Notes: generated from the sequence alone by a model not told the origin. A stretch of 64,000 bases of DNA from a gamma proteobacterium symbiont of Ctena orbiculata (GCA_003058525.1 QBVD01000058.1:34725-98724), one strand, 5' to 3'. Numbered from the stretch's first letter, positions 46,253 through 53,078 are shown. A program made the numbers and translations.

Positions 46253-47136
46253 TGCCGTGTCCTCTTGAGGGATTTAAGCGTGGATAAAGCGATGCTTGGA
46301 TCAGATCTACCTAGCGGTTCAGGTTTGCCGGTCTTGTGGCTGGGATGCCATGATTCTGTTGGCTGCTTTGATGAGCGCCTTGACGTATTGGCCTGGTAGA
46401 CCTTTTCCCTGCTCAACCACTTGAAAAACTCAGCATCCCAATCCGCAGACAGATTGCCCTTTGACTTCGAGTGATTCACAAATACCAACACATGCAGACC
46501 AGGATCGGGCAACCCGTGCATGGCCGCATAATCGCTGTGCCGCTTGGTAACATTGAAGTCTTCAGGGATGTGTGTGAGTAGCCGCCCAGCGTTATCAACG
46601 CGCGCGCGCGGATTATTACCACCATTACTCTCTACAGAGTTATTGATACCGGATACCGGATGTGTGGGGTTCATACTGTGGGGTTCATGTGGGGTTCCCA
46701 TGGGGTTCATCTGCTCTGATGCCACGTCATTGCTAGCAACGTCAGTGGGGTTCACACTGTGGGGTTCATGTGGGGTTCCCGTGGGGTTCATATTTTGGAC
46801 GGATTGATCCGTGTCTGCTAACAAACATTTTATAATCAAGCCATCCTTTGGCGATGATCCCATATTTTGAATCAAACCGGCGCGTATTAACTCACTTAAT
46901 ACCGCCCTCAACTTGTCTTTGCTAGGCTTCCATTCTGGCTGATGGGATCCGTGATCAGGTATAAAATCTACATCCTCTGCGATGGCCGCATAACTCAAGC
47001 GCCGACCAGGCCCACCCACAAGGCCTGTGTTAAAATCCATCCGCCACCGCAGTGACTGCAGATAAACCACCCGCGCCAACAATGACAACCCAAGTAGTGC
47101 CCACTGCTCTTTTTTGTTCCAGACAGCCCGCTGCAT
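46249..47136 (-). CDS. Replication protein with DnaT-like DNA-binding domain
   Basis: 295 residues from ATG 47136, just after the upstream stop. N-terminal part about 1-110 is winged-helix-like (LSYAAIAEDVDFIPDHGSHQ, KLRAVLSELIRAGLIQNMG). A variable linker contains two similar 27-residue units. Residues about 195-250 match a DnaT-type domain (FNVTKRHSDYAAMHGLPDPG, LSADWDAEFFKWLSREKVY). Likely recruits the host helicase to the phage origin. The linker DNA holds iteron-like repeats. Confidence 0.78.
   Translation of the reverse strand: MQRAVWNKKEQWALLGLSLLARVVYLQSLRWRMDFNTGLVGGPGRRLSYAAIAEDVDFIPDHGSHQPEWKPSKDKLRAVLSELIRAGLIQNMGSSPKDGLIIKCLLADTDQSVQNMNPTGTPHEPHSVNPTDVASNDVASEQMNPMGTPHEPHSMNPTHPVSGINNSVESNGGNNPRARVDNAGRLLTHIPEDFNVTKRHSDYAAMHGLPDPGLHVLVFVNHSKSKGNLSADWDAEFFKWLSREKVYQANTSRRSSKQPTESWHPSHKTGKPEPLGRSDPSIALSTLKSLKRTRH
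46665..46789. repeat. Iteron-like TGGGGTTC repeats inside the replication gene
   Basis: Eight copies of TGGGGTTC on the plus strand start at 46665, 46679, 46690, 46701, 46746, 46760, 46771 and 46782. They form two blocks with the same spacing, 14-11-11 bp, the blocks being 81 bp apart. Because 14 and 11 are not multiples of three, successive copies fall in different reading frames and so cannot be explained by a repeated peptide alone. Lambda-type origins lie inside the replication gene in the same way. Confidence 0.65.
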
Positions 47137-47137
47137 C

Positions 47138-47473
47138 TTAACGCGCACCCCAAGCAGCGTACCGCTTCTTAGCCTGCTCAACCGCCAGCTTACCCGGTAG
47201 CCAGGGACCAATACCCGTGAAGGGCAATAATGATTTAAGGTGCTTACGTTGCGCCGCAGCCTGTTTTTTTATGCGCCGACACTTTGCACAGTGGACAATG
47301 TTGTCTTTATGCTTTGCCTTCAACCAGGCCCGACCCATCGTGCTGATACTGCCACAGGCTAAGCACTTTACTTCGTAGCGATAAAATCTCAGCGCCCTAT
47401 CTGCAATGATCTTGAGCACTTTTGTGTTGGCATAGGTCTCACCAACATGCGGCCCCGGTATTGCCTTGCCCAT
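47138..47473 (-). CDS. Zinc-ribbon phage protein
   Basis: 111 residues. A four-Cys zinc site is visible (VKCLACGSIST and VHCAKCRRIKK), flanked by basic helices (RAWLKAKHKDN, AAAQRKHLKSLL). Such small zinc proteins are common in phage early operons and probably bind nucleic acid. Overlaps the upstream gene by about 35 bp. Confidence 0.65.
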   Translation of the reverse strand: MGKAIPGPHVGETYANTKVLKIIADRALRFYRYEVKCLACGSISTMGRAWLKAKHKDNIVHCAKCRRIKKQAAAQRKHLKSLLPFTGIGPWLPGKLAVEQAKKRYAAWGAR

Positions 47474-47858
47474 CCGGTACTACCCCCCCTATGACACCGT
47501 TGGACGCCACATAGGCATCCACATAAACCAACAATCGCTGTTTCCAACGATCAAAAGACTCATCCAATTGCTGATGACAATCAGCCGGGAGTGACTCAAC
47601 CACCGGCACCCGCTCACGCCCCAGCAACTGGGATGCATTTAAACTGGTTAATATTCTTATCTGCCCGAAAACAGGCTTGAGAACATGTAAACAGGCTGTG
47701 ATTTCATGAACCCGCTGGCTGTCCTGTACGCCGTGATGAAAACCACAAAAGGCCTGCCCCGAGTTCAAAACATGGCGGTACCGCAACGGGCAGCCCGGCG
47801 CCGAACACATCGGCGAATCCGGCCGTTTAGGCTTGCGCCTGCGCGTGTACTTCTTCAT
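47439..47858 (-). CDS. Phage early protein with N-terminal Cys/His cluster
   Basis: 139 residues from ATG 47858. A basic start (KKYTRRRKPKRPDSP) is followed by CSAPGCPLRYRHVLNSG and FCGFHHG, a likely zinc site, then helices (RVHEITACLHVLKPVFGQI). Unknown function; part of the early minus-strand operon. Confidence 0.6.
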   Translation of the reverse strand: MKKYTRRRKPKRPDSPMCSAPGCPLRYRHVLNSGQAFCGFHHGVQDSQRVHEITACLHVLKPVFGQIRILTSLNASQLLGRERVPVVESLPADCHQQLDESFDRWKQRLLVYVDAYVASNGVIGGVVPDGQGNTGAACW

Positions 47859-48168
47859 CACTGATAGCCAGGATCAGATCATACAGCGCCACCGAATAGT
47901 CACACTTTCTTGCGCCGGCACGAAAAATAAAATCACCTGGGCAGCAGCCCATCTCATCCGTGACAAAAACAACCGTACCTGCGACCCGCACGCGACGCAT
48001 CTCGACACTCTGCGTATCTGAGCACCCCAAAAAGATAAACCGCCCATCTCGCTGTGCGGCCAGCTCGAACTCATCCAGGTTATACAGGATTGAAAACCCA
48101 TGGCGCGTTTGCGCCTCCATGGCAAAGCGCTCACGATCCGCCGCATTACCGATTAAACAAATATTCAT
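47827..48168 (-). CDS. Phage early hypothetical protein
   Basis: 113 residues after GGGGTAGCA. The start MNICLIGNAADRERFAMEAQ looks like a small Rossmann-like strand-loop-helix, and later text (RVAGTVVFVTDEMGCCPGDF) is beta-rich. No family recognised. Lies between the CII-like gene and the zinc protein genes, overlapping the latter. Confidence 0.6.
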   Translation of the reverse strand: MNICLIGNAADRERFAMEAQTRHGFSILYNLDEFELAAQRDGRFIFLGCSDTQSVEMRRVRVAGTVVFVTDEMGCCPGDFIFRAGARKCDYSVALYDLILAISDEEVHAQAQA

Positions 48169-48170
48169 TG

Positions 48171-48608
48171 CTACCCCTTGGAATGATCTAGCAAGTGATT
48201 TTCCAAAACACTGAGCGCGTCACGCGCTTCACCGATCTCTTTGAGAATCTGCGCCCTTTCCGATGCCGACAACTCCCCATCATCCATTGCCTTTTCATAG
48301 GCCCGGACAATATCGGAATGCTCATTGATAGCGGATAGCAAGGCTGCCAGAGTGCTGGTGGATTTCTTGTTGGAGCGCGTAACGAATCTCCCCCCGAACA
48401 TCTGGCAAAGAATCTCAAGCGGTCGGGCGCTTTTGGCGTCACGCATGATCATCACAAACTCTGAGATTTTCGGCTCAGCGTGATCATCAATAGGATTCAG
48501 CTTATTGAGCAGGGTCTGGTGCTTCTTAGCCAGACGATCTGCCATCCCAGGGATTCCACCCTTTGCTTTGCGGGCGACGTCATGTAACACGCTATAGAGT
48601 TCATCCAT
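48171..48608 (-). CDS. Phage regulatory protein, CII/CP76-like
   Basis: 145 residues after GAGGAT. It matches the Phage_CP76/CII type: LYSVLHDVARKAKGGIPGMA, LAKKHQTLLNKLNPIDDHAE, FVMIMRDAKSARPLEILCQM. In other phages these activate the repressor or other early promoters. The C-terminal half is coiled and acidic. It is second in the early operon after Cro. Confidence 0.75.
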   Translation of the reverse strand: MDELYSVLHDVARKAKGGIPGMADRLAKKHQTLLNKLNPIDDHAEPKISEFVMIMRDAKSARPLEILCQMFGGRFVTRSNKKSTSTLAALLSAINEHSDIVRAYEKAMDDGELSASERAQILKEIGEARDALSVLENHLLDHSKG

Positions 48609-48674
48609 ATTGGTTAATCCTCACTGAGTAACCATGCTTCATGGCCTTGGGTGCAATATGCTGAAATCATGAAA

Positions 48675-48869
48675 CTACGAATCATGCCCAACCACTTTTT
48701 TCGGCTCAAGCGAGAGCTTACCAAGCCTATAAGCCGCCCCAATAACACGGTCTATCTTTGCTTGATCAAGATCATCCGGCCACTGGTATATTGCCTGCCT
48801 GGTAGTTCCCATTGCATTTGCAAGGCCTGGAACGCCACTGAAAAGGGAAATCGCATCTTGCTTATTCAT
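48675..48869 (-). CDS. Cro-like repressor
   Basis: 64 residues. The helix-turn-helix is DAISLFSGVPGLANAMGTTRQAIYQW, followed by KIDRVIGAAYRLGKL, the P22-Cro type. First gene of the early operon, divergent from the repressor gene, and read from a promoter that overlaps the GTAAG-N4-CTTAC operators. Confidence 0.82.
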   Translation of the reverse strand: MNKQDAISLFSGVPGLANAMGTTRQAIYQWPDDLDQAKIDRVIGAAYRLGKLSLEPKKVVGHDS

Positions 48870-48899
48870 ATCTAGCTTCTTGTATCTTCGCTATGGTAA

Positions 48900-48928
48900 A
48901 TCGTAAGACATCTTACCTTATCAGTCAA
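48900..48928 (-). promoter_or_regulatory. Early (PR-like) promoter for cro
   Basis: On the minus strand TTGACT (48928-48923) and TACGAT (48905-48900) are 17 bp apart. The perfect operator GTAAG-N4-CTTAC at 48903-48916 fills the spacer and the -10, and a weaker operator covers the -35, so repressor binding would block it. Confidence 0.8.
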
Positions 48929-48964
48929 GGCCTCTTACCTTCCTTAAATGGTAAGGTTACTTAC
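48903..48964. promoter_or_regulatory. Three-operator region between repressor and cro
   Basis: Sites of the form GTAAG-N4-CTTAC: 48903-48916 (perfect, spacer ACAT), 48925-48938 (TCAAG-GCCT-CTTAC, two mismatches) and 48951-48964 (perfect, spacer GTTA). Starts are 22 and 26 bp apart. The third site touches the ATG of the repressor gene at 48965, so occupancy would also block repressor synthesis. This is a lambda-OR-like layout. Confidence 0.8.
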
Positions 48965-49447
48965 ATGAAAGACTGGACAAAGACCACATTCGCAGAACGC
49001 GTTCATTGGGCTAGGAACAGAGTTACTCCGAAAATAACCCAGGAGAAACTTGCCGAATACGTCAAGACCTCAAGAGTTACGATCACTAATTGGGAAGCAG
49101 GGAAACATGGCGCGGAAGGGCGAAATCTAGAATTGGCTGCAGAAGCCTTAGATGTTGATGTGATTTGGCTCGATACTGGAGAGGGTAATCCGGGTAATTT
49201 CATACCAAGAATTCCGGACGATTCACTATCGAACCTCCCAAAACTACTAATTCACTATTACAACCACGCAGACGAAAGAGGCAAAGACACAATCCTCACC
49301 CTAGCCAAGCACCAGGCCAGCCTCGCCGATCCGCTTGCCGAGATTCCAGAAGGCCCGGATACTGGAAAGATGGAAAGGCGATTAAATCCAAAAGACCCAG
49401 GACCTAAGACCTACAGCCAGAAGAAAAAGCCAACGAAGAAAAAATAA
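48965..49447 (+). CDS. Prophage repressor (CI-like, short form)
   Basis: 160 residues from ATG 48965; an in-frame start at 48893 would run through the operators and is rejected. Helix-turn-helix at about 25-60 (ITQEKLAEYVKTSRVTITNW, EAGKHGAEGRNLELAAEAL). There is no S24 peptidase domain with its Ser-Lys pair, and the C-terminus is a basic Lys-rich tail (QKKKPTKKK). SOS cleavage through LexA-type autolysis is therefore not expected. Confidence 0.8.
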   Translation: MKDWTKTTFAERVHWARNRVTPKITQEKLAEYVKTSRVTITNWEAGKHGAEGRNLELAAEALDVDVIWLDTGEGNPGNFIPRIPDDSLSNLPKLLIHYYNHADERGKDTILTLAKHQASLADPLAEIPEGPDTGKMERRLNPKDPGPKTYSQKKKPTKKK

Positions 49448-49455
49448 ACTACAAC

Positions 49456-49482
49456 AACCCGCCATCCGTGGCGGGTTTTGCT
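49456..49482 (+). terminator. Terminator after the repressor gene
   Basis: AACCCGCC-atccgt-GGCGGGTT followed by TTGCTTTT on the plus strand. It sits between two convergent genes and may work for both. Confidence 0.8.
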
Positions 49483-49483
49483 T

Positions 49484-49765
49484 TTAGGCCAACCAATACC
49501 TAATTCTTGCTGCCATATCAATATCACTCTCGATTATAGGCTGGAGATCCAGATTATCCATTTCCGCCATATACACCGCGTTTAGTTCAAGAACATCCGC
49601 ATAATCAATTAATGTTTCTCGGGTGGACATTGGAGCGTTCAATCCTGACAGCTTATGCAGCCTGGTAACTTCACGCTGGATTTTTAGGCGGACTTCTGCG
49701 GCTGGAGTTGTTGTAAGTTTAACAATATGAGGGGGAGAGCCTGTGCTCCGTTCGGTCTTTTTCAT
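49484..49765 (-). CDS. Small phage protein of the immunity region
   Basis: 93 residues from ATG 49765 with an excellent AAAGGAGAAGGG site. Helical and acidic (RETLIDYADVLELNAVYMAE, MDNLDLQPIIESDIDMAARI). Unrecognised. Divergent from a helix-turn-helix gene, with which it shares a promoter region full of TTGACC boxes, as in regulator/partner pairs such as toxin-antitoxin or immunity modules. Confidence 0.6.
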   Translation of the reverse strand: MKKTERSTGSPPHIVKLTTTPAAEVRLKIQREVTRLHKLSGLNAPMSTRETLIDYADVLELNAVYMAEMDNLDLQPIIESDIDMAARIRYWLA

Positions 49766-49782
49766 ATTCCCTTCTCCTTTTG

Positions 49783-49831
49783 TTGACCTTGGGAATATTT
49801 GACCATATAAACACGACAAAATTAAGGTCAA
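49783..49831. promoter_or_regulatory. Divergent promoter region with TTGACC boxes
   Basis: Plus strand: TTGACC (49783-49788), 17-bp spacer, TATAAA (49806-49811). TTGACC recurs at 49799-49804 and inverted at 49826-49831; TTGACCTT and AAGGTCAA form an 8-bp inverted repeat. The boxes overlap the plus promoter and the likely minus -35, which suggests autoregulation by the helix-turn-helix protein at 49899. Confidence 0.65.
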
Positions 49832-49898
49832 ATTCTGGCCAAAACTGCCGATATAATGACAGAAGTTGGCAATTAAGAAATTAACTCCTGAAACGACA

Positions 49899-50198
49899 AT
49901 GATTAACCTCGGCATCATTGCCGAGCGAATCAAAAACGCAAGGATATCTCGGAATCTCAGCTTGGAAGAGGCAGCGGAAATTACTGGGTATTCAGTTAGG
50001 ACATTACGGAGGTACGAAGCTGAAGGGCTTCGTGATCTGGTTACGCTCGACGATCTGTGCACCGCTTACGGCGCAGTAATTACTGACATAATTGGCGGCC
50101 AAAACGATTTAGCCTACCTTGAGGCCGCCATCCGGCGGCTTGGGCCGAACAGTTGTGGAATTATATGTGGGATATGTAAGTCTCTTGGTTGGAAATAA
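49899..50198 (+). CDS. Helix-turn-helix regulator
   Basis: 99 residues from ATG 49899. XRE-type domain at about 5-60 (IIAERIKNARISRNLSLEEA, AEITGYSVRTLRRYEAEGL). The C-terminal third contains CGIICGICKSLGW with three Cys. It is a second regulator in the immunity region, apart from Cro and the repressor. Confidence 0.75.
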   Translation: MINLGIIAERIKNARISRNLSLEEAAEITGYSVRTLRRYEAEGLRDLVTLDDLCTAYGAVITDIIGGQNDLAYLEAAIRRLGPNSCGIICGICKSLGWK

Positions 50199-50630
50199 TC
50201 AGCTTTCGTTGAATCCTTCCAGTATCCCATTTCGAAAATATAAATACTGCGCCCTCGATTTACCCCTGCGATATACCCACTGACTGCCGTAGCTTGAATG
50301 ATTTGTTTTCGTCGGATCACCCCAAGACAACAAAACTTCATCCATCGTCATGCCTACAGATACCTGCCCTGATTCAATTTTATCCCACTTCCACATGGGA
50401 TGACGCTTTCTTAATTCTTCCATAATAGCGGATACCTCTTCTTTCATTTCATCGGTACCGTATATGGTGCTTATAAAATATAAATGCTTGCCCGTCTCTT
50501 CAATCAACTGATGGTCGGATGAATTCTCTATCTTGAAGTCTCCATTTACATATTTAACCGGCGCACCAACGCACCCTAGCAAGACAACCGGTATTACAAT
50601 AATAAGATTTTTAATATTTACGATTCTCAT
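50199..50630 (-). CDS. Prophage lipoprotein with BamE/SmpA-like domain
   Basis: 143 residues from Met 50630. A lipoprotein signal (IKNLIIVIPVVLLGC, cleavage before Cys at about 20) is followed by a helical middle and a C-terminal domain of SmpA/OmlA (BamE) type: VSVGMTMDEVLLSWGDPTKT, SQWVYRRGKSRAQYLYFRNG. BamE-fold proteins sit in the outer membrane. A phage lipoprotein in an immunity region recalls superinfection-exclusion and serum-resistance lipoproteins, but that role is inferred. The text is more AT-rich than the structural genes. Confidence 0.72.
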   Translation of the reverse strand: MRIVNIKNLIIVIPVVLLGCVGAPVKYVNGDFKIENSSDHQLIEETGKHLYFISTIYGTDEMKEEVSAIMEELRKRHPMWKWDKIESGQVSVGMTMDEVLLSWGDPTKTNHSSYGSQWVYRRGKSRAQYLYFRNGILEGFNES

Positions 50631-50681
50631 CCCTATTTCCCCTCCTTGTTTATCTCTAACGGATTTTACCAATAATAAATG

Positions 50682-50720
50682 GTAAGTAGTCTTGACTTAT
50701 TTTGTAAGCTGTCTTACTAT
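50682..50720 (+). promoter_or_regulatory. Repressor-controlled promoter distant from the main switch
   Basis: TTGACT (50692-50697), 17-bp spacer, TACTAT (50715-50720). A perfect operator GTAAG-CTGT-CTTAC lies at 50704-50717, and a weaker copy GTAAG-TAGT-CTTGA at 50682-50695 overlaps the -35. Both match the repressor sites at 48903-48964, so this promoter should be silent in a quiet lysogen. Confidence 0.75.
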
Positions 50721-50771
50721 TTACTTGCCATACGAGTCACAATACAACGGACTGAAATTATAGGAACGCCA

Positions 50772-50885
50772 ATGAGTACAGATAATGACCGGTTTAACTT
50801 CCGCGATTTCATGGTAGCCATGGCACTGGCCTGGATGGTTCTCTGTGGTGGCATCTACTGGATTATTGGTTGGTTGGCTAGTTAG
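50772..50885 (+). CDS. 37-residue membrane peptide
   Basis: ATG 50772 after AGGAACGCCA. A charged N-terminus (STDNDRFNFRDF) and one membrane helix (MVAMALAWMVLCGGIYWIIG). It is the first gene after the repressor-controlled promoter, so it should be made on induction. Possible roles include a membrane-acting early peptide; none is shown. Confidence 0.6.
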   Translation: MSTDNDRFNFRDFMVAMALAWMVLCGGIYWIIGWLAS

Positions 50886-50992
50886 CTGGTTACCTCCTCC
50901 CAGCTGGCACGCGAAAACAGCGCGTTTAATTGGTCTGGCCCGGATGACACTGTTTAGGGCATTTACAAAACTGGAGAGTTAAGGGTTATTCC

Positions 50993-51514
50993 ATGAATGA
51001 CACAATACAGGCAAACAAGCCGCGCAAAGAGTTCAAAGAAGCAATGCTCTCCGAGGGAGTTGTTAAATCAATAACTTATGCGGCAAATAATCCGTATATA
51101 TTCGATGGCGATATGGACTCTTACCATGATGTCATGGACGTATTTCAAGATCATATCCCTTACGAACTTATTGATTGTAACCAGTGGTGGTTTTCCCACT
51201 ACTTGTCCAGTGGCCGCAAGTGCAATAAATGCCTCGAAATTGCTCATTTGTTTCCGTGTGATGAACAAGTGAGCGATCAGCATTTTGAGGCCATGACCCA
51301 GAATATGATTTTAGGTCACGATCCTTCTTGCAGTGCGCACAACGTACATAGTTTTTTTGGTTTAAAGGTGTGTATGGCACGTTTTTCCCTGATGACTAAA
51401 AAACCTATTCAACACACCATTTTAAGCGCAATACACGGCCTTGCCAAAGCTGGACTGTTGAAAATCGTCGGAAAAGGTAAGTATCGCCTTCCCTTTAACG
51501 GGAACAAAGATTAG
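50993..51514 (+). CDS. Hypothetical protein preceding the first attC
   Basis: 173 residues. Cys/His-rich middle (SSGRKCNKCLEIAHLFPCDE, HDPSCSAHN) of possible zinc-binding type, and a helical end that looks like a winged-helix (ILSAIHGLAKAGLLKIVGKG). The stop lies about 30 bp before an attC site, so it may itself be a cassette gene, but no matching cassette start is seen upstream. Function unknown. Confidence 0.6.
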   Translation: MNDTIQANKPRKEFKEAMLSEGVVKSITYAANNPYIFDGDMDSYHDVMDVFQDHIPYELIDCNQWWFSHYLSSGRKCNKCLEIAHLFPCDEQVSDQHFEAMTQNMILGHDPSCSAHNVHSFFGLKVCMARFSLMTKKPIQHTILSAIHGLAKAGLLKIVGKGKYRLPFNGNKD

Positions 51515-51541
51515 ACCATGGGCGGTATACAGGATAAATAA

Positions 51542-51593
51542 ATATAACGATTGAAGCCAGTAGCCGCAGGTCTGCTGCGCTGGCTGGTTAGCC
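51542..51593 (+). repeat. attC site A
   Basis: R''-like ATATAAC at 51542-51548 and R' GTTAGCC at 51587-51593. Between them AGCCAG pairs with CTGGCT and GCAG with CTGC, giving the single-strand hairpin expected of attC. The crossover would be between G 51587 and T 51588, which begins the next cassette. Confidence 0.7.
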
Positions 51594-51610
51594 GTTTTTC
51601 TGGAGAAGCC

Positions 51611-52360
51611 ATGAACAGAATTGTTTGTCAGTTTTCATGTGGAGCGGCCTCGGCGGTGGCGACGAAGCTAGCGCTAGCTAAGCATGGAGACCGCAGCGAG
51701 ATTATCAATGCCTACCTGAAAAATGAGCATCCAGACAACCGCCGTTTCCTAGCCGACTGCGAACGGTGGTTTGGCCGTTCCGTTACCGTACTCCGCGACG
51801 AAAAATATGGAGCGGATATCGTGCAGGTGTTTCGGCGAAAACAGTTCATGAAAGGACTGCACGGCGCCCCGTGTACGCGGGAACTGAAGCGCAAACTTCT
51901 GGACGCGTGGAAACGGCCCGGAGACGTGATGGTGTTCGGGTACACGGTAGAGGAAGAAACCAGACTAGAAGACTTCCGCGAGCGGAACCCAGACCTTCAG
52001 GTGATTGCGCCACTCATTGACGCGGGCTTAGGCAAAGAGGACTGCAAGGCGATGGTTGAGCGAGCAGGCATTGAGCTACCGCTGATGTATCGCCTCGGCT
52101 ATCACAACGCGAATTGTATTGGGTGCGTGAAAGGTGGCGAGGGATACTGGCGTGCGATCCGCGATGACTTCCCGGAGCAGTTCGAAGAATTGGCCTCCGT
52201 GCAAGACGAAATCGGTGAAGGTGCTTATCTATTTCGCGACCGGACCACCGGCGAGCGCTACAGCCTGCGCGATATTCCGGCAGGCCCAGCCAGGCGAAAC
52301 GAGGCCATCCCGTCATGTTCGTTTTTTTGCGAGATGGCAGAGCAGGAATATGCCGCATGA
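51611..52360 (+). CDS. PAPS reductase-family (PP-loop) cassette protein
   Basis: 249 residues from ATG 51611 after GGAGAAGCC. The PP-loop appears as QFSCGAASAVATKLAL, a variant of SGGxDS, and the family fold continues with YLKNEHPDNRRFLADCERWF, HGAPCTRELKRKLLDAW and VFGYTVEEETRL. A C-terminal Cys cluster (NANCIGCVKGG, later CSFFC) may bind zinc or an iron-sulfur cluster. Family members activate substrates as adenylates and include sulfate reduction, tRNA thiolation and DndC-type DNA sulfur modification. It fills one integron cassette, with attC sites at both ends. Confidence 0.82.
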   Translation: MNRIVCQFSCGAASAVATKLALAKHGDRSEIINAYLKNEHPDNRRFLADCERWFGRSVTVLRDEKYGADIVQVFRRKQFMKGLHGAPCTRELKRKLLDAWKRPGDVMVFGYTVEEETRLEDFRERNPDLQVIAPLIDAGLGKEDCKAMVERAGIELPLMYRLGYHNANCIGCVKGGEGYWRAIRDDFPEQFEELASVQDEIGEGAYLFRDRTTGERYSLRDIPAGPARRNEAIPSCSFFCEMAEQEYAA

Positions 52361-52361
52361 C

Positions 52362-52416
52362 GGCTAACGATCAAGTACAGGGGTGCGAAGCATCCCTCTG
52401 ATACGCCTGGTTAGGC
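52362..52416 (+). repeat. attC site B
   Basis: 55 bp. R'' GGCTAAC (52362-52368) starts 1 bp after the stop codon and is the exact complement of the GTTAGCC that opens the same cassette. R' GTTAGGC is at 52410-52416. Inside, CAGGGGTGC pairs with GCATCCCTCTG around GAA, and ATCA pairs with TGAT. Confidence 0.82.
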
Positions 52417-52429
52417 GCGAGGTAAAGAT

Positions 52430-52801
52430 ATGTGTGAATGGGGAATTGAGGCAACGCAGGTTAAGTTGGCCAAACCAAAATCAGACGGCAGAACCCATGC
52501 CCCTGTTGATCCTTGCATTGCAGACATTGTGCAATCGCTCAACGATAGCGGACTACAGACCCTTGCATGCTGCTGTGGACATGGAGAAACGAACGGACGG
52601 ATTTCACTGGAAGATGGCAGAGAGTTGATTCTTATGAGCTTCGATGAAGCCCAGGCGCTTGACGCAAAAGAGAAACGTCTAACAGATGCTGAGGTGAGGG
52701 ATATCATAAACGCCGATGGGTGCGACAAAACTCTTAGAGAGTTTGGGCTGAATTTACTCTCAGCTCGTCTGAAATTTCGACTGGCTAGGCGTAGCGCCTA
52801 A
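52430..52801 (+). CDS. Cassette-encoded hypothetical protein
   Basis: 123 residues, ATG 13 bp after the attC crossover box with GAGGTAAAG between, as typical for cassettes. CIADIVQSLNDSGLQTLACC followed by CGHGETNGRISLEDGRE is a motif often seen in small phage and cassette proteins (a Cys-Cys-Cys-Gly-His turn), role unknown. The stop codon lies in the R'' box of its own partial attC. Confidence 0.65.
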   Translation: MCEWGIEATQVKLAKPKSDGRTHAPVDPCIADIVQSLNDSGLQTLACCCGHGETNGRISLEDGRELILMSFDEAQALDAKEKRLTDAEVRDIINADGCDKTLREFGLNLLSARLKFRLARRSA

Positions 52802-52812
52802 TGATTGCTCAA
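52794..52812 (+). repeat. Orphan left half of an attC site
   Basis: GCGCCTAA (52794-52801) and GCTCAA (52807-52812) are complementary to TTAGGCGC and TTGAGC at the right end of attC C (53046-53065). The matching right half is not adjacent, so this attC lost one half or was split by later DNA. Confidence 0.55.
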
Positions 52813-52829
52813 CTCAAGAAGGCAGCAGC

Positions 52830-53003
52830 ATGACCGCAATTAAGAAATCGCCTACTGTTCCGGGTGGCTCAACGCTTCCAGATGACAATGAACTAAGTGT
52901 TAGATTGTTGGATTTTTTACGTGATGTCCACGAGCGAGAAGAAACACCAGAATTATGCGATGTTGACGATCTATATGCACTTATCAGTCAGTATATGGAT
53001 TAG
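52830..53003 (+). CDS. 57-residue cassette protein
   Basis: ATG 52830 after AAGAAGGCAGC, TAG at 53001-53003. Acidic and helical (NELSVRLLDFLRDVHEREET, DVDDLYALISQYMD). The stop lies 1 bp before the R'' box of attC C, as for cassette genes. Unrecognised. Confidence 0.6.
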   Translation: MTAIKKSPTVPGGSTLPDDNELSVRLLDFLRDVHEREETPELCDVDDLYALISQYMD

Positions 53004-53004
53004 C

Positions 53005-53063
53005 GTGTAACGAGTTAGCTAAATGTGGCGCACAGCGCCGTCAATTTGAGCGCCGGGTTAGGC
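53005..53063 (+). repeat. attC site C (59 bp)
   Basis: R'' GTGTAAC (53005-53011) and R' GTTAGGC (53057-53063), the classical 59-base-element length. GGCGC-aca-GCGCC forms the tip, and AAATGTG pairs imperfectly with CAATTT. The R'' does not match the start of the cassette on its left, which suggests a fused cassette. Confidence 0.75.
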
Positions 53064-53078
53064 GCGGGAGTTTAGTAA

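Noticed and set aside
48893..48964. Upstream in-frame start of the repressor gene
   Set aside because: It would encode the operator region itself; the ATG at 48965 gives the complete helix-turn-helix domain.
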